64,000 nt of DNA. It comes from Brachyhypopomus gauderio (taxonomy: Eukaryota > Chordata > Actinopteri > Gymnotiformes > Hypopomidae). Of this stretch, positions 9,143 to 20,767 are shown in pieces. Position numbers and translations under genes: made by a program. The DNA lies in the NCBI RefSeq assembly GCF_052324685.1, contig NW_027506876.1, positions 186,001 through 250,000 of the forward strand. Direction: 5' to 3'. Positions within the stretch are counted from its first letter, which is position 1. The number at the start of each line of letters is the position of its first letter. Below the pieces are notes generated by a model that was given only the letters and a program-made list of their open reading frames with translations, had not been told where the DNA came from and ran no database searches.

Positions 9143-11164
9143 TTAATTATCAAACGCTAAACTAAATAAGTGGGTTTTCAACCTAGACTTAAAGATTGTG
9201 ACTGTGTCGGAGTCCCGGACACATTTAGGAAGATTATTCCAAAGCTGGGGGGCCTTACAAGAAAAGGCTCTTCCCCCTGCTGTTACCTTATTAATTTTTG
9301 GAACTAATAAAAGACCAGCACCCTGTGATCTTAGTGGGCGTGGGGGTTCGTAATAGGAAATAAGTTCCTGAAGGTACTCAGGAGCAAGCCCGTGCAATGC
9401 TTTATAAGTTAATAAAAGAATTTTAAAGTCAATACGGAATTTAACTGGGAGCCAATGCAGGGCTGATAGGACTGGACTGATATGCTGAAATTTTCTAGTT
9501 CTGGTCAGAACCCTGGCTGCGGCATTTTGAACTATTTGAAGTTTATTTAGATTCCTATTTGAACATCCTGACAGTAGTGCATTGCAGTAGTCTAATCTAG
9601 AGCTAACAAAGGCGTGCACCAATTTTTCCGCATCATCCTGTGATAATGCATTTCTTAATTTAGCAATGTTACGGAGATGTAGAAAAGCTATCCTAGTAGT
9701 ATTATCTATGTATTTATCAAATGATAGATCAGAGTCGAGTATGACGCCTAGGTTTTTGGCTACTGTGCCAGGTGTAATGGGGTAGCCTGCGAGATTAAGC
9801 ATTAGATCTGGAATTTTCTGTTTTGAGGCCTTAGGGCCCAGAAGAAGAACTTCTGTTTTGTCCTCATTAAGTTGGAGGAAGTTTAGAGACATCCAGCATT
9901 TAATATCTTTTACACAGGCCTCAATTTTTCTTAAAATGAGTTTGTCATCAGGTTTGGCTGATATGTAAAGTTGAGTGTCATCTGCATAGCAGTGAAAATT
10001 GACACCATGTTTGTTTATAACTGTGCCCAATGGTAGCATATATAGTGTAAATAATAGTGGTCCTAGAATGGAGCCTTGCGGGATCCCATATTTAACTTTT
10101 GTACGTTTGGATGGAATATTATTGAGCTCTACAAACTGATAGCGATTTGTTAAGTAAGAATGAAACCATGAAAGGGCTGTGCCAGAGACTCCAACCCAGC
10201 GTTCTAACCTTTCTAGCAAGATCCTATGATCAATTGTGTCGAAAGCTGCACTAAGATCAAGAAGCACTAACAGCGATACATAACCTTGATCTGAAGCAAG
10301 GAGGAGGTCATTTGTTACTTTAACTAATGCTGTTTCAGTACTGTGATGGGGCCTAAAACCAGATTGGAACTTTTCAAATATGTGATGCCTATGCAGATAT
10401 AGGCATAATTGCTGGGCAACAGCTTTTTCTATGATCTTAGATATAAATGATGTGTTTGAAATGGGTCTATAATTAGATAGTACAGTAGGATCAAGATTTG
10501 GTTTCTTAATCAGAGGTTTAATAACTGCTAATTTACATGATTTGGGCATGTGACCTATTGTAATGGATGAGTTAACTATAGTTAGAAGAGGTTCAGTTAC
10601 CGCTGGTAATACCTCTTTTAATAACTTTGATGGAACAGAGTCTAGTGTGCAGGTAGCACAATTTAAGGAAGAAATTATTTTCTCTAATTCTGATTGTGGG
10701 AGTGGATGAAAAGCATCAAGTTTTTCTCCCAGTATGCGATTTAAATCGATGTCAACCAAACCAGATGACATACCAGTTGTATTGCTAATAAAAGGTTTTA
10801 TATTTTGTCTAATATTCTCTATTTTATTATCAAAAAAATCTATAAATACATTACTAGTGAGGTTTACTGGAATCTGAGGTTCTGCGCCTGCTTGATTTTT
10901 TGTAAGTTTGGAAATAGTATTAAAAAGAAATCTAGGATTGTTTTTATTTTTCTCTATCAGTGAGGCTAGGTATGCTGAGCGTGCTTTAGCGAGTGCCCGT
11001 TTGTAGTCAATGATGCTATCCTTCCAGGCACAGTAGAATACTTCCAACTTAGTAGATCGCCATTTACGCTCTAATTTACGTGCTATTTGTTTTAAGTTTC
11101 TAGTTTGGTCAGTGTACCACGGAGCGAGTTTTTTAGATCTAGTCTTTTTATATTTGAGTGGAGC
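9143..11164 (-). CDS. LINE ORF2 fragment: reverse transcriptase (5' partial)
   Basis: A 673-codon open frame with no start of its own: it is open right up to the truncation point, and the nearby TTG at 11047 is not a credible start. The N-terminal part ([20 protein letters not shown]) is the linker that follows the endonuclease in L2-type ORF2. The reverse-transcriptase domain follows: [39 protein letters not shown] (first catalytic Asp), [13 protein letters not shown], and [12 protein letters not shown] with the catalytic YADD at 9977-9988. Beyond this come thumb and C-terminal motifs including [22 protein letters not shown] and [24 protein letters not shown], ending AFDN. In an intact element it would copy its own RNA at a nicked target; here, without endonuclease or promoter, it cannot move itself. 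No internal break was seen. Confidence 0.92.
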   Translation of the reverse strand, partial: APLKYKKTRSKKLAPWYTDQTRNLKQIARKLERKWRSTKLEVFYCAWKDSIIDYKRALAKARSAYLASLIEKNKNNPRFLFNTISKLTKNQAGAEPQIPVNLTSNVFIDFFDNKIENIRQNIKPFISNTTGMSSGLVDIDLNRILGEKLDAFHPLPQSELEKIISSLNCATCTLDSVPSKLLKEVLPAVTEPLLTIVNSSITIGHMPKSCKLAVIKPLIKKPNLDPTVLSNYRPISNTSFISKIIEKAVAQQLCLYLHRHHIFEKFQSGFRPHHSTETALVKVTNDLLLASDQGYVSLLVLLDLSAAFDTIDHRILLERLERWVGVSGTALSWFHSYLTNRYQFVELNNIPSKRTKVKYGIPQGSILGPLLFTLYMLPLGTVINKHGVNFHCYADDTQLYISAKPDDKLILRKIEACVKDIKCWMSLNFLQLNEDKTEVLLLGPKASKQKIPDLMLNLAGYPITPGTVAKNLGVILDSDLSFDKYIDNTTRIAFLHLRNIAKLRNALSQDDAEKLVHAFVSSRLDYCNALLSGCSNRNLNKLQIVQNAAARVLTRTRKFQHISPVLSALHWLPVKFRIDFKILLLTYKALHGLAPEYLQELISYYEPPRPLRSQGAGLLLVPKINKVTAGGRAFSCKAPQLWNNLPKCVRDSDTVTIFKSRLKTHLFSLAFDN

Positions 11165-11165
11165 T

Positions 11166-11170
11166 ACCTA
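11166..11170 (+). repeat. LINE target-site duplication, right copy
   Basis: ACCTA resuming the array tail motif (CTACTGCTTAGCC) after the truncated 5' end of the LINE. Confidence 0.85.
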
Positions 11171-11258
11171 CTGCTTAGCCATTGTTGACATGATGACTTC
11201 CATGCTCTGATTGTATGAGGAAACGCCCACGAGAGATGTGCCCATTCAGACAAGCAAG

Positions 11259-11331
11259 GTTTCTGTAGTGTAGTGGTCATCACGTTTGCCTAACATGCGA
11301 AAGGTCCCTGGTTCGGTACCAGGCAGAAACA
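11259..11331 (+). tRNA. tRNA-Val(AAC), copy 16, T-loop A58 lost
   Basis: T loop TTCGGTA: the near-universal A58 is G, which changes the B box to GGTTCGGTACC and removes the m1A58 site. C29 is T (wobble with G41) and C38 is T. First tRNA after the LINE. Confidence 0.88.
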
Positions 11332-11770
11332 TGCTTCTTGATAGAATTACAAACACACCACTGCTGTTTAGTGGTTTGTTGCCAGTGTAAAGGCTATCGG
11401 GGAGCTCTTCCCTTTAGATCCTCAAAGTGAGCTCTCAGTCTCATGTGATCGATACAGGAATGTTCTAAATCGCCATGTACCTTCATAGCAGTACTAATGC
11501 AATCAGTTCAAACTAAATGAAACTCAGTGGAAACGTACGTAGTGCTTTGTCATGTTGTCTCCCAACGTAGAAAACTCATGCTACTCGGTTGATTTGTAGA
11601 CGTTTGTGTTATAAAGGGATCGAATGATGTCAACATTTGGTGTTTGGATGTGAATGTTTTGTCTTAAAGCAGAGTAGACCTACTGCTTAGCCATTGTTGA
11701 CATGATGACTTCCATGCTCTGATTGTATGAGGAAACGCCCACGAGAGATGTGCCCATTCAGACAAGCAAG

Positions 11771-11843
11771 GTTTCTGTAGTGTAGTGGTCATCAAGTTCG
11801 CCTAACACGCGAAAGGTCCCTGGTTCGATACCAGGCAGAAACA
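11771..11843 (+). tRNA. tRNA-Val(AAC), copy 17, D-stem mismatch
   Basis: C25 is A (ATCAAGTTCG), losing the G10-C25 pair as in copy 15; otherwise consensus. Its 3' flank has AAGCTTC and AGAAGTAC. Confidence 0.88.
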
Positions 11844-12678
11844 AGCTTCTTGATAGAAGTACAAACACACCACTGCTGTTTAGTGGTTTGTTGCCAGTGT
11901 AAAGGCTATCGGGGAGCTCTTCCCTTTAGATCCTCAAAGTGAGCTCTCAGTCTCATGTGATCGATACAGGAATGTTCTAAATCGCCATGTACCTTGATAG
12001 CAGTACTAATGCAATCAGTTCAAACAAAATGAAACTCAGTGGAAACGTACCTAGTGCTTTGTCATGTTGTCTCCCAACGTAGAAAACTCATGCTACTCGG
12101 TTGATTTGTAGACGTTTGTGTTATAAAGGGATCGAATGATGTCAACATTTGGTGTTTGGATGTGAATGTTTTGTCTTAAAGCAGAGTAGACCTACTGCTT
12201 AGCCAGTGTTGATCGGTTCAATCAAAATGAAACTCAGTGGAAACGTACCTAGTGCTTTGTCATGTTGTCGCCCAACGTAGAAAACTCATGCTACTTGGTT
12301 GATTTGTAGACGTTTGTGTTATAAAGGTATCGAATGAAGTCAACATTTGGTGTTTGGATGTGAATGTTTTGTCTTAAAGCAGAGTAGACCTACTGCTTAG
12401 CAAGTGTTGATCGGTTCAATCAAAATGAAACTCAGTGGAAATGTACCTAGTGCTTTGTCATGTTGTCTCCAAACGTAGAAAACTCATGCTACTCGGTTGA
12501 TTTGTAGACGTTTGTGTTATAAAGGTATCGAATGAAGTCAACATTTGGTGTTTGGATGTGAATGTTTTGTCTTAAAGCAGAGTAGACCTACCGCTTAGCC
12601 ATTGTTGACATGATGACTTCCATGCTCTGATTGTATGAGGAAACGCCAACGAGAGATGTGCCCATTCAGACAAGCAAG

Positions 12679-12751
12679 GTTTCTGTAGTGTAGTGGTCAT
12701 CACGTTTGCCTAACATGCGAAAGGTCCCTGGTTCAATACCAGGCAGAAACA
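12679..12751 (+). tRNA. tRNA-Val(AAC), copy 18, altered B box
   Basis: T loop TTCAATA (G57 to A, B box GGTTCAATACC), C29 to T wobble, C38 to T. Ancestor-like member of the damaged series at 14099, 15519, 16939 and 21284, because its T stem is still paired. Confidence 0.88.
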
Positions 12752-13190
12752 TGCTTCTTGATAGAATTACAAACACACCACTGCTGTTTAGTGGTTTGTT
12801 GCCAGTGTAAAGGCTATCAGGGAGCTCTTCCCTTTAGATCCTCAAAGTGAGCTGTCAGTCTCATGTGATCGATACAGGAATGTTTTAAATCGCCATGTAC
12901 CTTGATAGCAGTACTAATGCAGCCGGTTCAATCAAAATGAAACTCAGTGGAAACGTACGTAGTGCTTTGTCATGTTGTCTCCCAACGTAGAAAACTCATG
13001 CTACTCGGTTGATTTGTAGACGTTTGTGTTATAAAGGGATCGAATGATGTCAACATTTGGTGTTTGGATGTGAATGTTTTGTCTTAAAGCAGAGTAGACC
13101 TACTGCTTAGCCATTGTTGACATGATGACTTCCATGCTCTGATTGTATGAGGAAACGCCCACGAGAGATGTGCCCATTCAGACAAGCAAG

Positions 13191-13263
13191 GTTTCTGTAG
13201 TGTAGTGGTCATCACGTTCGCCTAACACGCGAAAGGTCCCTGGTTCGATACCAGGCAGAAACA
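13191..13263 (+). tRNA. tRNA-Val(AAC), copy 19, consensus form
   Basis: Gene as copy 11. The 3' flank has AAGCTTC, AGAAGTAC and a TTTT about 43 bases past the gene (AGTGTTTTGTTG). Confidence 0.95.
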
Positions 13264-14098
13264 AGCTTCTTGATAGAAGTACAAACACACCACTGCTGTT
13301 TAGTGTTTTGTTGCCAGTGTAAAGGCTATCGGGGAGCTCTTCCCTTTAGATCCTCAAAGTGAGCTCTCAGTCTCATGTGATCGATACAGGAATGTTCTAA
13401 ATCGCCATGTACCTTGATAGCAGTACTAATGCAATCAGTTCAAACAAAATGAAACTCAGTGGAAACGTACCTAGTGCTTTGTCATGTTGTCTCCCAACGT
13501 AGAAAACTCATGCTACTCGGTTGATTTGTAGACGTTTGTGTTATAAAGGGATCGAATGATGTCAACATTTGGTGTTTGGATGTGAATGTTTTGTCTTAAA
13601 GCAGAGTAGACCTACTGCTTAGCCAGTGTTGATCGGTTCAATCAAAATGAAACTCAGTGGAAACGTACCTAGTGCTTTGTCATGTTGTCTCCCAACGTAG
13701 AAAACTCATGCTACTTGGTTGATTTGTAGACGTTTGTGTTATAAAGGTATCGAATGAAGTCAACATTTGGTGTTTGGATGTGAATGTTTTGTCTTAAAGC
13801 AGAGTAGACCTACTGCTTAGCAAGTGTTGATCGGTTCAATCAAAATGAAACTCAGTGGAAATGTACCTAGTGCTTTGTCATGTTGTCTCCAAACGTAGAA
13901 AACTCATGCTACTCGGTTGATTTGTAGACGTTTGTGTTATAAAGGTATCGAATGAAGTCAACATTTGGTGTTTGGATGTGAATGTTTTGTCTTAAAGCAG
14001 AGTAGACCTACCGCTTAGCCATTGTTGACATGATGACTTCCATGCTCTGATTGTATGAGGAAACGCCCACGAGAGATGTGCCCATTCAGACAAGCAAG

Positions 14099-14171
14099 GT
14101 TTCTGTAGTGTAGTGGTCATCACGTTTGCCTAACATGCGAAAGGTCACTGGTTCAATACCAGGCAGAAACA
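14099..14171 (+). tRNA. tRNA-Val(AAC), copy 20, T-arm damaged
   Basis: As copy 18 plus C49 to A (GGTCACTGG), so the first T-stem pair with G65 is lost. Combined with G57A, U29 and U38 this copy is a probable pseudogene, yet the form has been amplified four times. Confidence 0.85.
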
Positions 14172-14610
14172 TGCTTCTTGATAGAATTACAAACACACCA
14201 CTGCTGTTTAGTGGTTTGTTGCCAGTGTAAAGGCTATCAGGGAGCTCTTCCCTTTAGATCCTCAAAGTGAGCTGTCAGTCTCATGTGATCGATACAGTTA
14301 TGTTTTAAATCGCCATGTACCTTGATAGCAGTACTAATGCAGCCGGTTCAATCAAAATGAAACTCAGTGGAAACGTACGTAGTGCTTTGTCATGTTGTCT
14401 CCCAACGTAGAAAACTCATGCTACTCGGTTGATTTGTAGACGTTTGTGTTATAAAGGGATCGAATGATGTCAACATTTGGTGTTTGGATGTGAATGTTTT
14501 GTCTTAAAGCAGAGTAGACCTACTGCTTAGCCATTGTTGACATGATGACTTCCATGCTCTGATTGTATGAGGAAACGCCCACGAGAGATGTGCCCATTCA
14601 GACAAGCAAG

Positions 14611-14683
14611 GTTTCTGTAGTGTAGTGGTCATCACGTTCGCCTAACACGCGAAAGGTCCCTGGTTCGATACCAGGCAGAAACA
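14611..14683 (+). tRNA. tRNA-Val(AAC), copy 21, consensus form
   Basis: Gene as copy 11; flank as copy 19 with the TTTT run. Confidence 0.95.
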
Positions 14684-15518
14684 AGCTTCTTGATAGAAGT
14701 ACAAACACACCACTGCTGTTTAGTGTTTTGTTGCCAGTGTAAAGGCTATCGGGGAGCTCTTCCCTTTAGATCCTCAAAGTGAGCTCTCAGTCTCATGTGA
14801 TCGATACAGGAATGTTCTAAATCGCCATGTACCTTGATAGCAGTACTAATGCAATCAGTTCAAACAAAATGAAACTCAGTGGAAACGTACCTAGTGCTTT
14901 GTCATGTTGTCTCCCAACGTAGAAAACTCATGCCACTTGGTTGATTTGTAGACGTTTGTGTTATAAAGGGATCGAATGATGTCAACATTTGGTGTTTGGA
15001 TGTGAATGTTTTGTCTTAAAGCAGAGTAGACCTACTGCTTAGCCAGTGTTGATCGGTTCAATCAAAATGAAACTCAGTGGAAACGTACCTAGTGCTTTGT
15101 CATGTTGTCTCCCAACGTAGAAAACTCATGCTACTTGGTTGATTTGTAGACGTTTGTGTTATAAAGGTATCGAATGAAGTCAACATTTGGTGTTTGGATG
15201 TGAATGTTTTGTCTTAAAGCAGAGTAGACCTACTGCTTAGCAAGTGTTGATCGGTTCAATCAAAATGAAACTCAGTGGAAATGTACCTAGTGCTTTGTCA
15301 TGTTGTCTCCAAACGTAGAAAACTCATGCTACTCGGTTGATTTGTAGACGTTTGTGTTATAAAGGTATCGAATGAAGTCAACATTTGGTGTTTGGATGTG
15401 AATGTTTTGTCTTAAAGCAGAGTAGACCTACCGCTTAGCCATTGTTGACATGATGACTTCCATGCTCTGATTGTATGAGGAAACGCCCACGAGAGATGTG
15501 CCCATTCAGACAAGCAAG

Positions 15519-15591
15519 GTTTCTGTAGTGTAGTGGTCATCACGTTTGCCTAACATGCGAAAGGTCACTGGTTCAATACCAGGCAGAAACA
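15519..15591 (+). tRNA. tRNA-Val(AAC), copy 22, T-arm damaged
   Basis: Same changes as copy 20. Confidence 0.85.
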
Positions 15592-16030
15592 TGCTTCTTG
15601 ATAGAATTACAAACACACCACTGCTGTTTAGTGGTTTGTTGCCAGTGTAAAGGCTATCAGGGAGCTCTTCCCTTTAGATCCTCAAAGTGAGCTGTCAGTC
15701 TCATGTGATCGATACAGTTATGTTTTAAATCGCCATGTACCTTGATAGCAGTACTAATGCAGCCGGTTCAATCAAAATGAAACTCAGTGGAAACGTACGT
15801 AGTGCTTTGTCATGTTGTCTCCCAACGTAGAAAACTCATGCTACTCGGTTGATTTGTAGACGTTTGTGTTATAAAGGGATCGAATGATGTCAACATTTGG
15901 TGTTTGGATGTGAATGTTTTGTCTTAAAGCAGAGTAGACCTACTGCTTAGCCATTGTTGACATGATGACTTCCATGCTCTGATTGTATGAGGAAACGCCC
16001 ACGAGAGATGTGCCCATTCAGACAAGCAAG

Positions 16031-16103
16031 GTTTCTGTAGTGTAGTGGTCATCACGTTCGCCTAACACGCGAAAGGTCCCTGGTTCGATACCAGGCAGAA
16101 ACA
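16031..16103 (+). tRNA. tRNA-Val(AAC), copy 23, consensus form
   Basis: Gene as copy 11; flank as copy 19. Confidence 0.95.
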
Positions 16104-16938
16104 AGCTTCTTGATAGAAGTACAAACACACCACTGCTGTTTAGTGTTTTGTTGCCAGTGTAAAGGCTATCGGGGAGCTCTTCCCTTTAGATCCTCAAAGT
16201 GAGCTCTCAGTCTCATGTGATCGATACAGGAATGTTCTAAATCGCCATGTACCTTGATAGCAGTACTAATGCAATCAGTTCAAACAAAATGAAACTCAGT
16301 GGAAACGTACCTAGTGCTTTGTCATGTTGTCTCCCAACGTAGAAAACTCATGCTACTCGGTTGATTTGTAGACGTTTGTGTTATAAAGGGATCGAATGAT
16401 GTCAACATTTGGTGTTTGGATGTGAATGTTTTGTCTTAAAGCAGAGTAGACCTACTGCTTAGCCAGTGTTGATCGGTTCAATCAAAATGAAACTCAGTGG
16501 AAACGTACCTAGTGCTTTGTCATGTTGTCTCCCAACGTAGAAAACTCATGCTACTTGGTTGATTTGTAGACGTTTGTGTTATAAAGGTATCGAATGAAGT
16601 CAACATTTGGTGTTTGGATGTGAATGTTTTGTCTTAAAGCAGAGTAGACCTACTGCTTAGCAAGTGTTGATCGGTTCAATCAAAATGAAACTCAGTGGAA
16701 ATGTACCTAGTGCTTTGTCATGTTGTCTCCAAACGTAGAAAACTCATGCTACTCGGTTGATTTGTAGACGTTTGTGTTATAAAGGTATCGAATGAAGTCA
16801 ACATTTGGTGTTTGGATGTGAATGTTTTGTCTTAAAGCAGAGTAGACCTACCGCTTAGCCATTGTTGACATGATGACTTCCATGCTCTGATTGTATGAGG
16901 AAACGCCCACGAGAGATGTGCCCATTCAGACAAGCAAG

Positions 16939-17011
16939 GTTTCTGTAGTGTAGTGGTCATCACGTTTGCCTAACATGCGAAAGGTCACTGGTTCAATACC
17001 AGGCAGAAACA
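16939..17011 (+). tRNA. tRNA-Val(AAC), copy 24, T-arm damaged
   Basis: Same changes as copy 20. Confidence 0.85.
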
Positions 17012-17450
17012 TGCTTCTTGATAGAATTACAAACACACCACTGCTGTTTAGTGGTTTGTTGCCAGTGTAAAGGCTATCAGGGAGCTCTTCCCTTTAGATC
17101 CTCAAAGTGAGCTGTCAGTCTCATGTGATCGATACAGTTATGTTTTAAATCGCCATGTACCTTGATAGCAGTACTAATGCAGCCGGTTCAATCAAAATGA
17201 AACTCAGTGGAAACGTACGTAGTGCTTTGTCATGTTGTCTCCCAACGTAGAAAACTCATGCTACTCGGTTGATTTGTAGACGTTTGTGTTATAAAGGGAT
17301 CGAATGATGTCAACATTTGGTGTTTGGATGTGAATGTTTTGTCTTAAAGCAGAGTAGACCTACTGCTTAGCCATTGTTGACATGATGACTTCCATGCTCT
17401 GATTGTATGAGGAAACGCCCACGAGAGATGTGCCCATTCAGACAAGCAAG

Positions 17451-17523
17451 GTTTCTGTAGTGTAGTGGTCATCACGTTCGCCTAACACGCGAAAGGTCCC
17501 TGGTTCGATACCAGGCAGAAACA
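17451..17523 (+). tRNA. tRNA-Val(AAC), copy 25, consensus form
   Basis: Gene as copy 11; flank as copy 19. The piggyBac-type element lies 336 bases downstream in the same L unit. Confidence 0.95.
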
Positions 17524-17855
17524 AGCTTCTTGATAGAAGTACAAACACACCACTGCTGTTTAGTGTTTTGTTGCCAGTGTAAAGGCTATCGGGGAGCTCT
17601 TCCCTTTAGATCCTCAAAGTGAGCTCTCAGTCTCATGTGATCGATACAGGAATGTTCTAAATCGCCATGTACCTTGATAGCAGTACTAATGCAATCAGTT
17701 CAAACAAAATGAAACTCAGTGGCAACGTACCTAGTGCTTTGTCATGTTGTCTCCCAACGTAGAAAACTCATGCTACTCGGTTGATTTGTAGACGTTTGTG
17801 TTATAAAGGGATCGAATGATGTCAACATTTGGTGTTTGGATGTGAATGTTTTGTC

Positions 17856-17859
17856 TTAA
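17856..17859 (+). repeat. TTAA target-site duplication, left copy
   Basis: TTAA directly before CACTAGAAG; the uninterrupted array has one TTAA in GTCTTAAAGC. Confidence 0.9.
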
Positions 17860-17872
17860 CACTAGAAGTCCC
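17860..17872 (+). repeat. Left terminal inverted repeat of the piggyBac-type element
   Basis: CACTAGAAGTCCC. Just inside, CCCAGAGAAGGGTC occurs twice (about 17870 and 17908), as a possible subterminal repeat for transposase binding. Confidence 0.88.
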
Positions 17873-18420
17873 AGAGAAGGGTCTTTCAACACTTCTACTA
17901 TCGGAACCCAGAGAAGGGTCGAGAGAACTGAAGGATTTTAGCTAACACCCTATTATCAGCTGTAAGCAGGCACTTTTGTCCTGTAAATAAGGCCATTACT
18001 GGCGCACCACAGGAGGGGGCATGCTTCAGCTCACAACTAATTGTTGTTTTTCATTGAGTTTGGCCATTTAGTTTCTAGTTAGTTCTATTCAGTATATTGT
18101 ATTTTATAATATAAAGGTTATATATATTGTATTTAGTTTAGTTTTATCTGAGCAACAAAGCACAAACAATAAATTATTTTTTTATATTTTAAATAGAAAA
18201 TTAGAAATTTTATAGCCAGGTACATGTGAGTAATGACCAGAAGCATTTGTGTCTAAGTCAGGAGGACTGAAATTTCAGCATGAGAAACATACAAAAGAAC
18301 AACTGTTATGTTTCCATGCTTTTTTATGTTCCATGCTTTTTATTATTGCCATAAAATTATACAAAAAATACAAGGAATAAAACAATTCCACACATATTTA
18401 CAATAGGCTGCAGTGCAGGG

Positions 18421-18421
<1 letters not shown>
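17873..18421. other. Left interior of the piggyBac-type element, nothing recognised
   Basis: About 550 bp, AT-rich, beginning with the duplicated CCAGAGAAGGGTC subterminal motif and including a TTTTTTATATTTT stretch near 18178. No coding sequence seen. Confidence 0.5.

Positions 18422-18473
<52 letters not shown>
18422..18473 (+). repeat. TG dinucleotide microsatellite
   Basis: 26 uninterrupted TG repeats (52 bp) inside the piggyBac-type element. Confidence 0.97.
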
Positions 18474-18475
<2 letters not shown>

Positions 18476-18504
18476 TGGCATGTCCTTCTTGTGTGACTAG
18501 CACT

Positions 18505-18654
18505 TTAGCAGTCACTCAGCAGTCTGTCAGAACATGCCTGGCACTGCCAGGGTATCTCCCTGGTACATTTGCCACACGTGTATCTGTAGCAGTCGACACA
18601 TCTCACATTTGCACAATTGTTCATGAGTGTTCTCATCAGAGCATTCACATACAA
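18505..18654 (-). pseudogene. Possible piggyBac transposase C-terminal cysteine-rich remnant
   Basis: A 49-codon open stretch on the - strand ends with spaced cysteines: CVDC, CGKC, CQAC (C-x2-C, x4, C-x2-C, x7, C-x2-C) followed by a stop at 18505. Many piggyBac transposases end in a cysteine-rich zinc-binding domain of this general shape. Its position inside a piggyBac-type element fits. Upstream, the frame runs into the long inverted repeat and is lost, and I could not find the catalytic domain. It could also be chance; a profile search would decide. Confidence 0.4.
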
Positions 18655-18934
18655 CTATCTACCCAGTCTGCCAGTCCCTCATTTGGGGAGAAAGCTACAG
18701 TATTGTGGCTATTCCCACTTTAGTGACCCCATTTTGTTTCTCTTTCACTCAGACAATAAAATATTCCAATACAGTGAGGACATGCACCTAAGACGAAAAT
18801 TTCAGACCCCTCCATGATTAAAAATGGTCTAAATTGTCTAAAGTTGGGAATAGCCACAATAGTGTAGGTTTCTCCCCAAATGAGGGAGTGGCAGACTGAG
18901 TGGATAATTGTATGTGAGTGCTCTGTTGAGAACA
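18628..18934. repeat. Long inverted repeat (hairpin) nested in the piggyBac-type element
   Basis: Arms at about 18628-18724 and 18836-18934 (roughly 97-99 bp each, about 85-90% complementary by eye) with a loop of about 111 bp. Shared stretches include CCCTCATTTGGGGAGAAA and ATTGTGGCTATTCCCA in the left arm and their complements in the right. It may be a palindromic MITE nested in the element, or a local inverted duplication. I saw no clear target duplication at its edges. Confidence 0.85.
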
Positions 18935-20767
18935 TTTCAACTTTATTGTATATATTTCTAAACTTACATCATGTCCTCTGTAGCTTCTGCTCTCAGCCAG
19001 GCCCTCTGACTGCCTCTCTCACCTTATGCATGTCCCCTGCACAACAATGCAGCTGGGGGATGGGCAGACACACTCAGGACCAGCTTACAGACTTTTGCAT
19101 GACCTTTTTTGAGGTGGATCAACACAATTAATTTGGTAATTTTTTTCAAAATTGTTATTTTGAACCCACTTATCTTTTTTAGAAGAAAAACATTACTAAC
19201 ATTACTACATTTCTACCTGAGCCTGCCAAAAGCCAGTGCTGAGGTATTTTGGATCATGAGGCCATGAGGCCATCCTTTGTCATGCAGCCACTTCTAGGTA
19301 GACGGGGGGATGGGTGATAGTGTGAGCTATGTTGATCCATTGACTCAGACGGAGAAGAAAAGACCCTTTCAGAGAAATCTGAACTTTAGCTATTTTGACC
19401 AATAATCATGTCACCTTTTGCAGTGAGAAAAAAATCCAAAATTAGTACAAAGGAGGCAGACTTGAGATGTTTTGGAATTATAGTTCAAACAATGTCTGTC
19501 AGTTTTATAATAAAGAGAAAGATGACTGTAGCCACCTACATGTGGATGAAAATTCATGTCACCACACATTTCACTTACTCTGTTGACTGAGAAGCAAGGA
19601 TAGCAAAGGTTTCCAGTACACAGCAGGCTTTGGACATGATCCTGGAGGGGCCGTGGGCGGGTGGGGTTCCCTGGTCTTTCTCTGCCTGCCTCTGGCCTCT
19701 GGGGCCTTGCTAATAAGTACATTCTGTACATTTATCCTATGTTGCACTTACATAAACACACACACTCATACACACATACATCAGTCATTTGTGCTGTATG
19801 TCTTACTTTCTGCTCTTCATTTAGTAACAGCAGTTGGTGAATCATTTGAGCTGTTTTTTCTGCTTTTCTGTCTTTTCCCTTTTTAGTTTCTCTCCCACTC
19901 TTTTCTCTCCTGTCCTGTATGGTTCACCTAACCCCAATTGTTTTTATCACTATTGTACTGTATTATACATAATTGTTTTCTTTTGAGCCTTACATGAAAA
20001 CAAAGTTGTCCTCCAAAGGTGAAAGGTTGGAGGTGGGCCAAAAAAAAAGTTTGAAAAGCCCATATGAAGCAATTTTCAAGCCTAGGGTCACAAACGTCAC
20101 ACACAACACATTGTTAGTTTTCAGAGAGTAGTGAAAATCTGTAGTAGTGATATCTCTTTTGGTAAGATTTCCTAAATTTCCTATTTTTGTTTGCTGGTTA
20201 TGGCTGTATTTGGAAGAGACACACATGCGAAATCTTGATCTTGAAGTTAAAATTGCTCAATAATATTATTCTATTTCAAGTAGCTGAGGGTTTTTTGTAT
20301 ACATTTATGTAAAAACATTTTTACCTATTAGCAGTTTTTCAAAAGACAAAACTACTTAAAATAAGGTTAAAAATATCAGAGCCATTTTGACTAATCAATA
20401 TGCCACTTATATGCCATTATAATTCAAATATTATGTTTGTGTCAATTTCACATTATTTCAACCTTTCACAAATCAAATCTCAAACATATGGTTCTGTAGA
20501 TGAGGAGACTTCTTGCAAGAGATCTTGCACAGTCTCATATGGCAGCCAAGGAGGTGCAAGCTTTCAGCAGCAACCACCCATACCTGACACACGCCTCATT
20601 TACATAACACTGGAGGCAAGTTCAGCTCTTCTCCCCCCTGCTGATTCCTCAGGCAATGGGCACTTTTGCAAATGAATGGATGTTAATTGGAGCCACCAGA
20701 GGTGTCAGTTTGGACTAAGGTTCTTTGGACCCTCTTTTGGGACTTCAGGGGGGTGGTTGAAATTTCA
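18935..20767. other. Right interior of the piggyBac-type element, nothing recognised
   Basis: About 1.8 kb of AT-rich sequence with scattered short frames on both strands, none with recognisable motifs, plus a CACACA-type run near 19757-19780. No host gene, tRNA or second transposon could be identified. It may contain decayed transposase coding sequence on the - strand, but I could not align any part by eye. Confidence 0.5.

Larger units (their letters stand above)
8455..11165 (-). mobile_element. 5'-truncated L2-like LINE inserted in the array
   Basis: A 2,711-bp non-LTR retrotransposon fragment on the - strand. Its 3' end is complete: the - strand finishes with several TTGA repeats after an AT-rich TATATAAATAAAATT stretch, typical of this kind of fish LINE. 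Its 5' end stops within the linker upstream of the reverse-transcriptase domain, so ORF1 and the endonuclease are missing. A 5-bp target duplication ACCTA flanks it. Removing the element plus one ACCTA restores exactly one 512-bp L unit (8031 to 11259 is 512 + 2,716). Only one copy occurs in the array, so it arrived after the amplification of its unit. The long open frame argues for a young insertion. L2/CR1-type is judged from protein motifs; the exact family is not fixed. Confidence 0.93.
11166..17859 (+). repeat. tRNA-Val tandem array, segment 2 (10 tRNA copies)
   Basis: Array continuation after the LINE. The first complete L unit starts at 11181. S pairs lie at 12205-12600, 13625-14020, 15045-15440 and 16465-16860. 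The last L unit is broken inside its tail motif GTCTTAAAGC by the piggyBac-type element. Spacers hold nothing recognisable besides the repeat itself. Confidence 0.97.

Noticed and set aside
11047-11049. TTG at 11047 as start of the LINE reverse-transcriptase protein
   Set aside because: The frame continues open upstream to the truncation point with recognisable ORF2 linker sequence, so the true start was lost with the 5' end.
18475-20675. Several frames of 60-106 codons in both directions inside the piggyBac-type element
   Set aside because: They overlap each other on opposite strands, include the microsatellite edge and both arms of the inverted repeat, and show no domain. I treat them as chance frames.
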